DNA of 64,000 bases from Archivesica marissinica (lineage: Eukaryota > Mollusca > Bivalvia > Venerida > Vesicomyidae). The stretch spans positions 17,028,942 through 17,092,941 of the forward strand of contig CM026390.1 in NCBI GenBank assembly GCA_014843695.1. The letters are read 5' to 3'. The position numbers were made by a program, and so were the translations under genes. Under the pieces are notes generated by a model. That model was not told where the DNA came from. It did not search any database and saw only the letters and a list, made by a program, of their open reading frames with translations. Shown here in pieces: positions 9,983-20,418 of this stretch (positions within the stretch are counted from its first letter, which is position 1; the number at the start of each line of letters is the position of its first letter).

Positions 9983-10746
9983 GCACTAATTGAGAGTGAA
10001 CATTATTTGCACAGTCTGTTTTTGAAACACATATACATATATCGATACATGTCTATGTCCCCGCGAGGGGTTCGACAATAAAGGATGATAGATACATAGG
10101 TTACTGCTTATGTCATCGGTAATCGGTATATTATACCCACGATAATTATTTTGACTCGACACTTTTGGGGCTTTCCCTGTTCATGTTATCTCTGGGGTTT
10201 GATGGGCGAACTGTATACATTCATGCAAGGGGTTCGGCATCATAGCAATATCTAGTCCTATATATAAGACCTCTACATAAAAATTTTTCGATCTGTTATG
10301 TCGAGAAAATTATTGAATAATGCCTTGATAGTAAAATGTTACACTTTTCAAGTCTAAATATATGGACTAAGCAATATCAAGACATCAGATAAGTAAAGTA
10401 TGACGACACATGTCTGTTTCCTAACATCATCCATTAGACATGACCTGTTAGTGTTAACAGTTCGCTTAGACAAGTTAGAGGATTTGACTTGTTCATATTA
10501 AAAATAACATTGATGTTAGTAACATACATTCCGTGATTTGCCGTATAATGTTATCCACGTTTGTGTGTCGAAACAAGCACGGCTGCGGCATTCGTGGTTG
10601 TCAGGGCTATGCGAATGCGAAAACATTTCATCGCTGTTGGGCGCAGTCATTTTTTTTCAATCGTCTGTCAAGCTTGTTGTTCAAGATTGTGAGCGTTTCT
10701 GTAATATTGATCAATGTACTTGATTATAAAAGAAAACTAATTCAAT
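9983..10746. other. Mostly unassigned, with a dispersed repeat at 10250-10370
   Basis: 10250-10370 shares 'ataagacctctacata' and 'agtaaaatg...cacttttcaagtctaaata' with 29848-30520, where the two blocks are further apart. No gene or head is recognised elsewhere. Confidence 0.4.
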
Positions 10747-10756
10747 AAATTGGACC

Positions 10757-11055
10757 AGACACACAGACCACAGATGTAGTCCAGTGGTAACACGCTGGAC
10801 TGGTAATCCAGGGATCGCAGGTTCGACCCCCCGTCTGACCCTAATAAAATTAACAGTCTTTCAGATGGGACGTTAAACCGAGGTCTCGTGTCGGTGCTTT
10901 ACACCGTACACGTAAAAGAACCAGAGGAGATTCTGGAATGGGTCTCTGTCTGTATCATGCACTATCCTCCAAAATCTAAAATAACTAATCTCTTCAGGAG
11001 GCGTCGCACATATGGGCAACCGGTAGCGACGATAAATAAACGTAAAAACACACAC
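10757..11055 (+). mobile_element. S1 SINE, first of a tandem pair
   Basis: Complete head, body and tail. AAATTGGACC lies before it (about 10747), between it and the next copy (about 11056) and after that copy (about 11242). Confidence 0.88.
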
Positions 11056-11065
11056 AAATTGGACC

Positions 11066-11241
11066 ACCACACAGACGGATCTGTAGTCCAGTGGTAACAC
11101 GCTGGACTTTAAACCGAGGTCTCGTGTCGGTGCTGTACTCTGGAATGGGTCTCTGTCTGTAAATATAAAATGACTAATCTCTTCAGGAGGACTCGCTCAT
11201 ATGGGCAACCGGTAGCGACGATAAATAAACGTAAAACACAC
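11066..11241 (+). mobile_element. S1 SINE, internally deleted second copy
   Basis: The head stops after 'cacgctggact' and jumps to the middle of the body, losing box B. The tail is intact. It shares the target repeat AAATTGGACC with its neighbour. Confidence 0.85.
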
Positions 11242-11251
11242 AAATTGGACC

Positions 11252-12329
11252 GCTGGTGTGTAGAATTCTTCCATGTGGTGATGCTCTCCCGATGGCTCAC
11301 GGAACGTCAGTGGTTCTAGTCGTTTCTTAACATACAGCTGGTCTCCACAATATTTCAGAACGAGGTAAAATAACGCCACATATCATTCTTTCCATTGGAT
11401 CAGTGTTGACCCAGAAAGGTAGACATGTGTTGATAAACAAGAAATCGTAAACTGTCAATGTAAGTGGTGAGTAAACTACTGATGAGAGATGCTTACCTGA
11501 ATATCAAGATCTATGTAAAATTACCCCACCCCTTTATCTGAAAAAAATGCTCCAAATGTCCATAATATATATTTATGTTCATTCCAACTTTGTAAAATGG
11601 CGGTCTGCTATCTGGTATTTATGAATGAAACTGTTTTGATCACGTGTTTAGGTTACTACGTAATTCCCGTATTACCAAATTTTTTTATATGGACATAATT
11701 TTAAGGTCGGAGACACTCTTTTTCTACTGAATGATTATTTTTCAAAACAGTCCCCCCCCCCCCCCCAAATTTAGTATTTTATTTATTAAAATCAAGTTGA
11801 TGTTCATATCTATGGAACTTTCTCCCGTGATGTACATCTATTGACATGTGGTGATATAGTCAGATTCCCGCATTTTATTATTCATAAAAAGAAGGCCTAT
11901 CGTGGGCCTAAAACTATTTGTTATTTTCTGGTGGGAGATTACAAAGATATTCATGTTTTACATGTATGTTAAAATGATAAATTGACTGCTAGACTTACAT
12001 ATTATACAGACTATAGTTTCTATCAAATACTCACATACTTTTTATTATGACTACCTTTGTATAAACACCCAAATCAGGGCCTCGGCCATTTACCGTGGTA
12101 TACTCGGAACTACTGACTACGTAACTGCTGATACGAGGGCGCCAAAACATGATAAACACAAGTTTCTCCCAATAGTATTTCTTCTTTGTGTATTTGTAAT
12201 GTTGCTAACGTGGAGAAGTCATAGGATGAATCAAAATGAGTTTTAAATTCAGATACATAATAGTATATATGTAGTTTCGTTTTTAATAGCTAGTACCGCG
12301 ATATACCCATAATGTATCATATATGTTTA
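11252..12329. other. No recognisable feature; C15 run
   Basis: No gene or known repeat seen. A homopolymer of 15 C lies at 11752-11766. Confidence 0.4.
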
Positions 12330-12420
12330 CCCACCCGTGTCTGAAATACTGCTCATTGGGGGCACCCGGGGTCTTCCTACACCAATAACAACTGGGGAGA
12401 AAGGTAAGATCAATGGAAGC
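12330..12420 (+). mobile_element. S6 SINE body fragment
   Basis: Blocks 'cacccgtgtctgaaatactg' and 'cacccggggtcttcc' followed by 'caataacaactgg' match other S6 bodies. The head is absent. Confidence 0.55.
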
Positions 12421-12648
12421 GCATCCTAACTGGATATAATAACAGTGCAAACATTATAATTTAAAATCAAAATTCACAATATTTGGACATTAAGTATATG
12501 TATATAGCTGCTTTCAGCAACAGTTAACACATTCAAACTTCTGAAAAAAAGTCTCTGAGGCGTGAAAGAGTCCATGTCGGGTCATGCCTTAACAAGTGAG
12601 ATGCCTTTGTTTTCTCACGTACAGTGTCCCACATGCGACAAACCTATA

Positions 12649-12760
12649 AACAGTCAAACCTGTGTTAAACAGCCAGCCAATCAATAAAATCACAGAAAGT
12701 GGCTGCTTAGCACAGGTTAGCTGCTTAATGGAGGTGATTGCTAATACAGGTTTGCCTGTA
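12649..12760. mobile_element. TA-ended MITE family T4, copy 1
   Basis: Starts CAGTCAAACCTGTGTTAA and ends with the inverse CAGGTTTGCCTGTA. The core repeats 'taagcagcc' and 'ggctgctta' blocks. TA at the ends suggests a Tc1/mariner-type origin, by inference only. Confidence 0.65.
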
Positions 12761-12769
12761 AGCTCAAAA

Positions 12770-13353
12770 AACAAAGAGGCTTAAGTGAACAGCCATTCAG
12801 AACCTTTGAGAAGTACAGATCGCCTGAATGGACACATACCTTCGTGCCTATATTTCTTCGCAGACACATATCAGGGTATGGATGACTAGCACTTAACTCT
12901 CGATACAGAGTTATTTCTTTCTCGATTACACTTGAGAGAAATACCCTCAATGATGAAGCGTCTTCCGGTGACACGCTACAATTATAATAATGGGTACTTA
13001 CCTATGACATCATACCACAGCAGCCGGTTCATGATGTGTTTGTTTTTGACGAATTGACATTAAAAGTACTTCATAAATCAGATGCTACCACGCCAGGTTT
13101 GTTCAGAGGGACTTATATAGTAGTGTCGATGTTTGGCAGCATTATCTTACTACACCGCTCTTGCAACATGTAAATGCAACGACAATCAGCTAATAAGTAA
13201 TCGCAGCTATACTTTTGAGTTGAAAATGCATTCATACTATTTTAATATATACTCTGAAGAGCCTTTGTTCTCCAATACTATCATCTATTGTTAAAAACAT
13301 GTATATGTTTTGCACACATTGCTCAAGTTCTAGGAAGACAGCACTCTCAAGAT
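12770..13353. other. No recognisable feature
   Basis: Spacer between two T4 MITEs. Confidence 0.4.
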
Positions 13354-13535
13354 TACAGTCAACCCTGTATTAAGCAGTCAGTCAACGGAATCGCAGGAAG
13401 TGGTTGCTTAGCATAGGTGACTGCTTAATACAGTTCAAATGTTTGATAAAACAGCAAATTGGTATTCTGAAAACTGGCTGCTTAATACAGGTTCGCTACT
13501 TAATGGAGGTGACCACTAACTCGGATTTTACTGTA
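13354..13535. mobile_element. TA-ended MITE family T4, copy 2
   Basis: TACAGTCAACCCTGTATTAA at the left and GGATTTTACTGTA at the right. It contains 'gtggttgcttagcatagg' and 'ggaggtgaccactaac', shared with 47382-47930. Confidence 0.7.
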
Positions 13536-13539
13536 TGTC

Positions 13540-14095
13540 GAAAATATTCAAACAATTTGACGTATAGTAATGATGAAATTATACACAAATGTATCTTTAT
13601 AAGACTTCGTATAGCATTTTAAGCTGAACGACGATGCTCCGAGTATGCGTTACTAAGGATGGAATGTGCATGTTCAGTTCATAAATACTGTGATCGGAAT
13701 AATACTCCCACCCTAGCATAGACACTGTACAAACCTACATACTGTCACAATTGTATAAATGTTCTAAGAAGTATGTTCAATATATGGCCATTTTCTACGT
13801 AATATAATGTTCTTTCGTATTTCTATTAGCATAGTATTCTAGCTAGCCTGGGAACAGGCGTTGGTATATTTTATCTGGTCAGTCATATAAATATATTTTA
13901 ACACCGAGACCATTAATTGGGTCGTATTGAGTTTCTGATCATATCAACGTGTCATTTTGCCAGAAGTCAAAAATTGGAAAATTGACAGACTGGAACCCAG
14001 GCTATATTCATGTCTTAGATAAAACTGAGATAGTTAACAGCAACCGATACGAGATGTGCTCATAGTTGACTATTTGTGAGTCGAACTTGTTGTAA
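13540..14095. other. No recognisable feature
   Basis: Intergenic stretch upstream of the microprotein gene. Confidence 0.4.
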
Positions 14096-14098
14096 TGT

Positions 14099-14300
14099 AA
14101 GAGCCTCCGTGGCCGAGTGGTCTAACATGCCGTCCTTAGAACTCGCCTAAGGAGTTTCACTGCTATCATCAGGGTTGCAGGTTTGCTCCCTAGCAGGGAC
14201 AAGTGATGAATGATATGTGAGAAAGTTGTCAGTCACTTACGGAAGTCAGTCGCCCAAATGCATTTATGCGGTGGCGACTTTAAATAAACTTATTAGTCAG
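14099..14300 (+). mobile_element. S4-type SINE (class II tRNA-like head)
   Basis: Head 'gcctccgtggccgagtggtc' has a class II (Ser/Leu-like) start and a long arm, with box B-like 'GGGTTGCAGGTTTGC'. The tail contains 'aataaacttattag'. It lies just upstream of the microprotein start. Confidence 0.6.
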
Positions 14301-14555
14301 TCAGTCTTACGGAGGTTGGAGAATTGAGGATTATATGTTACGAAATGCGGGTGATCTACTCCCTGCCACAACAGACTGACCTTCCAATAATAATCAGAAA
14401 ATGATTTATGGGCAGTAGAAACAAACAGAGGCAAACTGAATTGTTCGGTTCTGAGCAACAGTATTAGAATAACTCGATTAAAGTTGATTTGAATAAAAAT
14501 AAAAAGGAGAAAAAATCAGGCACACCCAAAACTGTCAGAAACAAAAATCTGAAAT

Positions 14556-14631
14556 ATGAAATTCAAGCAAACTATTCCTGGGCTGCCATATACAAAGACA
14601 CCACCGTTGACTAAAGGATTCACACCAGGAG
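14556..14631 (+). CDS. Single-pass membrane microprotein, coding exon 1 of 4
   Basis: Start exon of a four-exon gene (14556-14631, 15245-15313, 17173-17256, 17859-17911) that encodes 93 residues. The ATG at 14556 is preceded in frame by TGA, which fixes the start. This exon gives MKFKQTIPGLPYTKTPPLTK then GFTPG and ends in phase 1 at a GTGAGT donor. All three introns are phase 1 and the joined frame is open to a TAA, which random splice signals would rarely give. I do not recognise the family. The N-terminus is basic and proline-rich, followed by one hydrophobic segment across exons 2-3 and an acidic, Cys-ending tail, as in small mitochondrial or ER membrane proteins. No promoter motif is clear; an S4 SINE lies 250 bp upstream. 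Confidence 0.72.
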
Positions 14632-14639
14632 GTGAGTAC

Positions 14640-15244
14640 AACTATAGACATTAAGACTGCTTGTCTTGCTATGAAATTCTGAAGGTTACCATAAAAATAG
14701 ACATAATTTCGGATTCGACCCAAACCGGCTAACTTAATTAAACTTTTGATATTTTCTGGGCTTTTGACTATTTTCAATTTATCTCAAACCCCTTACATGT
14801 TTTCTTGTGCAGACGTAGCCAACCTAAGCGGTTAGTCAGTACTAAGCATAGTGTATGAGGTGTCCCTTAAAATTATATAAGATTACGGTACTCCATACTT
14901 GATGAAGTTGATCAGTGTTTATGCCCTTGAATTTTCCATAGTTATTTGCCCTTGAATTGCCAACCGGATACTCTGCAGTTATTGCCCTTGAATCCTCCAT
15001 GGTTAATTGCCTGTTAGTAGTTAGTATTTCACCATGGGTAGAACATTGACTGGCTAGATCAGTTGGTAGAGCTGTCCTACTAGTGGTGAGGTCATGGGGA
15101 TCGGTCCAGTAACACCAGAGTTGCTTTCCTTTAATCAAGTCGAGTAACCATCCACAAATTTTTCCGTCCATAACCAGTTTGGCAGGGGATAAAAATTCAT
15201 CTAATTACCGTGTTATTATTAATGCCTTTTTCTCGTTATTTCAG
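14640..15244. other. Intron 1 of the microprotein gene
   Basis: Bounded by GTGAGT and a pyrimidine-rich 'ctcgttatttcag'. 15040-15170 resembles a decayed minus-strand tRNA-like region, too weak to classify. Confidence 0.5.
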
Positions 15245-15313
15245 TGAGCTACTTCAAGAATATATTGGCAGTTCGACCAATATGGGCAGCATGCATAGGA
15301 ATGGTTTGTGTTT
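15245..15313 (+). CDS. Membrane microprotein, coding exon 2 of 4
   Basis: Acceptor AG at 15243-15244 and donor GTAAGT at 15314. The 69-nt exon reads VSYFKNILAVRPIWAACIGM then VCV. The stretch WAACIGMVCV is the first half of the predicted membrane helix. Phase 1 at both ends, so skipping this exon would keep the frame but remove half the helix. Confidence 0.75.
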
Positions 15314-15599
15314 GTAAGTAATTTCTGGGTATACGATTGAATCACTTTTTTGTGCTCCATTTTCTTATTCTGTTCATTAAAGTTTGAAGTCGCAAACATA
15401 AATTACTTTTTTTTAGCTTGCCCCACCAATCTGTCAATAGTTTAAAAATAAATCTAATCTGTATAAATTTCTACAATCCCGTACTATAGAGTTATTGTGG
15501 GTTTTCATCAAATATAATTTGAAGATTTTTTACGGTAATCTGATAAAACTTCTACATGTAACATCATTACCAGCACAAGATGTTGCGACTCGCGCATTG

Positions 15600-15715
15600 C
15601 CCAGAATGGTATAAATGCATTGCCTAAGGGCACAATCATAACGGCTACAGCTGGGTGCAAACTCAGGGCCTCTTACACCTCGAGAGAATGCGCTATCACG
15701 ACTTCCGCTGGAAAT
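15600..15715 (-). mobile_element. S3 SINE head fragment in intron 2
   Basis: The inverse of the S3 head is seen through 'gcctaagggcacaatc' and 'tatcacgacttcc'. It is diverged and lacks the 3' domain. Confidence 0.6.
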
Positions 15716-15879
15716 AATGCATATAAATAAATGGTCACCATTCTTCTCATTCATGAACCAATATTGCTAAATTTGATCTGTACAACAATCTCGTCCATTT
15801 ATTTGCAAAATGCGTAATTGGGTTTCAAACACTAGGTTTATTGAAAGAGCACTTTCTTTGGGTGTTTGTTTTGTTTATA

Positions 15880-16305
15880 ATTGGACAAGCAGCTTGGTGG
15901 AGGAAGACACTGTTAGAACCATTGACTCTCCGCAAGCCAGCTGGATAGCTTCCTCACATGAAATAAATTGGACAAACAGCTTGGTGGAGGAAGACACTGT
16001 TAGAACCATTGACCCTCCGCAAGCCAGCTGGATAGCTTCCTCACATGAAATAAATTGATATCCCCAGTGAGATTTGAACATAAAGCGGTGAATTGTAAGT
16101 GAATTGAAGTTGATTGACCTGTAACACAGGAACTTGAAATGTTATCCATAAGCCACCAACGGTCTCGTACCTCTATCCTAGGACACCCCCCTCTATTAAA
16201 AAAAAGAATAGAGGGGGGTGTCCTAGGATAGAGTTACGAGACCGTTGGTGGCTTATGGATAAAATTTCAAGTTCCTGTGCCTGTAACCACTCAGCCATGG
16301 AGGCC
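15880..16305 (-). mobile_element. S6 SINE, partly duplicated and split by a foldback MITE
   Basis: Reading the minus strand, the head (gcctccatggctgagtgg, 16305 to 16287) is interrupted at CCTGTAA by the foldback MITE, then resumes to 16117. The body segment 'ggatagcttcctcacatg' is tandemly duplicated in an 84-bp unit (15880-16055), which also makes the spurious 82-residue open frame there. Confidence 0.75.
16118..16286. mobile_element. Foldback MITE, copy 2
   Basis: Element proper 16125-16279 with 7-bp target duplication CCTGTAA (16118-16124, 16280-16286). Two arms only, a nearly perfect hairpin. It sits inside an S6 SINE head, so it is younger than that SINE. Confidence 0.92.
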
Positions 16306-16518
16306 GAGCTGAAAGAGAACAAATGGTAGACAATCTGCCAAGTTTGGACTGCAGTATCCATACAACAATGTAACAACTTTAAATAGGGATCTTGTGTAAA
16401 TAAGGACACAAGCAGACTCGACAAATAACTTCTTCTCATGAGCCAATGATTTAAATGCTGCCTACTTTGGTATACCCAGTATTTACCTCAACAACAACAC
16501 ACTCTACCATTTTGTTGA

Positions 16519-16845
16519 TTGTGGCTAAGTGGTTACAGTCGTTGACTTCAAATCACTGGCCCCTTACCAGTGCGGATCCCACTGGTGTGTCAACTTCTTT
16601 CAGGAAGTAATCCAGTTGGTTTCTTGTAGGTTGATGGTTATACCCGGGTGCCCGTCCGTGCTCTGAAATAATGATCGAAGTGGCACCTGGGGTCTTCTTT
16701 AAGGAGAGAAACTATATAAGCTCTGCTTCCGTTTTGATCCTTTCCTATTCTTTGATTTTGTGTGCATGTATTGTTTTGTGAATGTACATAGTGGAATAAA
16801 TATGTTTAAACCAACCTAAGCTGATGGTGCGACATTAAAGCGAAC
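16519..16845 (+). mobile_element. S6 SINE with internal insertion
   Basis: Head 'gtggctaagtggttacagtc', body with 'cacctggggtcttc' and terminal 'gatggtgcgacattaaa'. About 90 bp of unrelated T-rich sequence separates body and terminus (16725-16815). Confidence 0.7.
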
Positions 16846-16857
16846 AATGAGTCGAAT

Positions 16858-17117
16858 TGTCTACCGATCTGTCCATCACAAATAGTCTACCGATCTGTCC
16901 ATCACAAATAATCTACCGATCTGTCCATCACAAATAGTCTACCGATCTGTCCATCACAAATAGTTTACCGATCTGTCCATCACAAATAGTTTACTGATCT
17001 GTCCATCACAAATAGTTTACCGATCTGTCCATCACAAATAGTTTACCGATCTGTCCATCACAAATAGTTTGCCGATCTGTCCATCACAAAATTGTCTGCC
17101 GATCTGTCCATCACAAA
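16858..17117 (+). repeat. 26-bp minisatellite in intron 2
   Basis: Ten copies of 'taccgatctgtccatcacaa' plus 'atagtc'. The array ends 55 bp before the acceptor of microprotein exon 3. Confidence 0.95.
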
Positions 17118-17172
17118 CGAAACAAAACAACATTAATTAATTTGTATTTTGAATTGTGCTAATATTTTTCAG

Positions 17173-17256
17173 CTTCAGTCGTTATTGGTTGTCAATGCTA
17201 TGCTGAATTCGTCCAACATCCTGACATGCGTGAAATGTATCATATGAGTTATAAAG
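17173..17256 (+). CDS. Membrane microprotein, coding exon 3 of 4
   Basis: Acceptor 'aatatttttcag' and donor GTAACA at 17257. The exon completes the membrane helix (SSVVIGCQCYAEF) and continues VQHPDMREMYHMSYK. Two cysteines, as CQC, sit at the end of the helix. Phase 1 at both ends. Confidence 0.75.
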
Positions 17257-17417
17257 GTAACACTCGTCAAACTCACTAGTAACATTTGAACATTATCTGT
17301 TTTGAATTTTTCATATGCATAATTTTCAATGTATTATACTGTAACACTTGATGTGTGGATTGTTTCCCTTGAGATGCTCCAAATTTCTTTAAAATGAGCC
17401 ATGTTTTCACCAAAATG

Positions 17418-17670
17418 CAGACGGATATGTAGTCCAGTAGTGTTACACGCTGGACTGGTAATCCAGGGGTCGCAGGTTCGATCTGACCCTAATAAAATGA
17501 ACAGACTTTCAGGTGGAACTTTAAACAGAGATCTGTACACTGCATGTAAAATAATCGGAGGAGACTCTGGAATGGTTCTCTGTCTCGGGGTCTTCCTCCA
17601 CCAATAATAGCTGAAGAGTCGATATATGACCTAAAGTGTTGGTGCGATATTAAACCCCAAAATAAACAAA
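17418..17670 (+). mobile_element. Chimeric SINE, S1 head and S6 tail
   Basis: Begins as S1 ('atgtagtccagtag', 'ctggtaatccaggggtcgca'), follows the S1 body to about 17580, then switches to the S6 terminus ('ggggtcttcctccaccaat', 'gatattaaaccccaaaataa'). It lies in intron 3. Confidence 0.75.
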
Positions 17671-17858
17671 TTTATGAATATAATTCATTATTACAGAATG
17701 TTCGGTTCATATTAATATAATAATGATATATCAGGAAAAATGTCAAGCTGATATATGAATTTTGAATCTATCACAGCTCTATGCATGTATTTAACATCCA
17801 AAGATTATATTGCAAATGGGGAATGTTGTATCACTTGTGTTTGTATATTATCTTTCAG

Positions 17859-17911
17859 TGAGACGGATTGAAGATGTAGACGACCCTACCAGAGAATGTT
17901 ACAACAACTAA
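17859..17911 (+). CDS. Membrane microprotein, last coding exon
   Basis: Acceptor 'ttatctttcag' (AG 17857-17858). The exon reads VRRIEDVDDPTRECYNN then TAA at 17909-17911, completing 94 codons over the four exons. The tail is acidic and ends in Cys-Tyr-Asn-Asn. No canonical AATAAA is close downstream. Confidence 0.75.
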
Positions 17912-18079
17912 CAGTCCACATAAATTATTATTTCAATTAGTTTTTGAAGGCCCGATATGCTTTAAGTGAGAATACACGGCACATTGAGATGTTCTAAGGG
18001 GCTGATGACTAAAAACAGTAATGACTATCTGATAAGTTCCATTTTGCATTAATAATTTTGGTGATGTTCAGACTTTGTT

Positions 18080-18300
18080 AGCCCTTCATCACAAATAGAT
18101 TTAGGCCAAGTTGCTACTATATCTCCATGCATACGGCATCCATTTAGCTATCAATCAGTGGATAAGCAGTCAGCGTATTGACCCAACCTCTATAGATATT
18201 ACAGGAACTACATGACATTCTGGTGTTCGAATGTTGGTTCTGCTATTACATTGTCAATGTATGTGCATTGCTATTGACGCCAAGAGACGCTGCTATGTGT
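18080..18300 (-). mobile_element. Old TTAA-ended MITE family T3 copy
   Basis: Matches the inverse of T3 (46216): 'atctccatgcatacggcatc', 'ggataagcagtcag' and 'ttacattgtcaatgtatg' appear in the same order. Ends are eroded. Confidence 0.6.
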
Positions 18301-18545
18301 TTAAACTTTATTTATTCGACAACGATTGCGAATCAAATTTTAACAACTCTAAATCACTCTCGTTGGCGCGGATGAAAGCATAAATATGGTCATTCATGTT
18401 GGAGGGAACCGGAGAACCCGGAGAAAACCAACCTGTCCGATCTTGCGACCACCGTACCATCTCACATACTTCCCTTTCTGAGGATCAAGCCCGGGTTGCA
18501 TTGGTGAGAAGCGAGCGTGCTAACCACTGCACTAATCGGACAGCT
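18300..18545 (-). mobile_element. S2 SINE
   Basis: Reverse-complement copy of the S2 element at 5045, with the head inverse 'gaagcgagcgtgctaaccac' and the shared 3' block 'caacgattgcgaatcaa' at the other end. Confidence 0.75.
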
Positions 18546-19624
18546 CCTATGTGGGAAATGGATAAATAAGATTTTGAAGATCTGTGCACAGATGAAGCTT
18601 TTTTATGAAATTGTTATTTGTGAATTACTGTAGTATTATTGTACACGGTGGATTGCTAATGTTAACACTACGATGAACTATCTAGATTATTGTTGTGTAT
18701 TTTCATTTGAAGAAAAACCAAAGCATATTGGGGCTTGTGCTTGAATAGTTGTATGCAATGTTACATGTGTATGTACCGGTATATGTGTAGACTGTGTTAG
18801 ATGAGAAGATGCATCTATACAGTAACAGTTTATGAACTTTCAGGGTTTAAGGGGCATCCCCTTGGTTTGGATATATTTTGGTCAAAAAAGGCCTTGTTCT
18901 TGTGCCATAACAGGCTGCACAATAATGAGAGAATGATTTCAATGAGAGAAATTTGGACCGATAATACATGTTTCAATTGCCCACAATGGAGAATGACAGG
19001 GGGTGCCCTAATTCTTATAAGATGAACTGCTACTTTGAATTTGTTGAAAATGGAAAAATTAAAAAAAAAATCTGATATGTTAAATTATTGGTGAATATAC
19101 CCGCTCATTTCAAATAATTATTGTCTCAGTTACTAGGATCACATGTTGTATATATATATGTCAATGTTTGTGTTACCGTATGTCTGTACAGCCATTATGA
19201 TCGTGGGTCCTGCATGGAGCAATTGATCAGCTGTCCGCCTCGTAACCGAAGGGTTGTGATAGTGAACCGCGACATTGTGGTATTGTCCTTGGTCAAGATG
19301 CATATATACACATTGTTTCTCCTCTCCACCAGCAATGAGGTTACAAGGGGATTTGTCAAATACCCGGTACATTTGTCGTAAAGAATACTCCATAGTCGAG
19401 GTCACTACATGAAACAATGCTAGGATGGCCACCTATGGGCGGAGTCTGCCTCCATCCATTATATATAACAGCCAAATAATGGTGATGTGAACAACCATTG
19501 GCAAATACAAGTGCATTTTTCTGTATGTCGGATTCCGCTCTAGTCTTTGTCATTTGCTTCATCCACAAATGCTGTATACATAATAGTGGTGAAGAGCCAC
19601 AAAACAACAGACAAGGGGGCCACC
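18546..19624. other. No recognisable feature
   Basis: No gene or repeat family identified. Short open frames here show no conserved motif. 19200-19330 has a weak tRNA-like look that I could not confirm. Confidence 0.4.
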
Positions 19625-19730
19625 ATGACTGGTTGTGGTCGTTGATTTCAAATCACTTGCCCCTCACCGCTGGTTCGAATCACACTGGGGGTGTCAAATT
19701 ATTTCATGTGAGGAAGTTGGCTTGCGGAAG

Positions 19731-19790
19731 GAGCACCCACAGTCTCCCTCCGCACCCACAGTCTCCCTCCGCACCCACAGTCTCCCTCTA
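19731..19790 (+). repeat. 19-bp minisatellite, left part
   Basis: Three copies of gcacccacagtctccctcc, resumed at 21419-21545 after the gap. It derives from the surrounding SINE. Confidence 0.85.
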
Positions 19791-20418
19791 ACCCAATGAT
19801 GTTGTGTCTCGTCCATACCCACTGATGTTGTGTCTCGTCCATACCCAATAATGTTGTTTCTCGTCCATACCCAGTGATGTTGTGTCTCGTCCATACCCAA
19901 TGATGTTGTGTCTCGTCCATACCCAGTGATGTTGTGTCTCGTCCATACCCAATGATGTTGTGTCTCGTCCATACCCAATGATGTTTTGTCTCGTCCATAC
20001 CCAATGATGTTGTGTCTCGTCCATACCCAATGATGTTGTGTCTCGTCCATACCCAATGATGTTGTGTCTCGTCCATACCCAATGATGTTGTGTCTCGTCC
20101 ATACCCAATGATGTTGTGTCTCGTCCATACCCAATGATGTTGTGTCTCGTCCATACCCAATGATGTTGTGTCTCGTCCATACCCAATGATGTTGTGTCTC
20201 GTCCATACCCAATGATGTTGTGTCTCGTCCATACCCAATGATGTTGTGTCTCGTCCATACCCAGTGATGTTGTGTCTCGTCCATACCCAGTGATGTTGTG
20301 TCTCGTCCATACCCAGTGATGTTGTGTCTCGTCCATACACAGTGATGTTGTGTCTCGTCCATACCCAATGATGTTGTGTTTCGTCCATACCCAATGATGT
20401 TGTGTCTCGTCCATACCC
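19791..20418 (+). repeat. 26-bp minisatellite
   Basis: About 24 copies of a 26-bp unit containing 'atgatgttgtgtctcgtcca' then 'taccca', running into the gap. It is open in all three minus frames only because no unit contains a stop. Confidence 0.97.

Noticed and set aside
15810..16058. 82-residue open frame with an internal duplication
   Set aside because: The duplication is an 84-bp tandem copy of S6 SINE body; it is antisense to the SINE.
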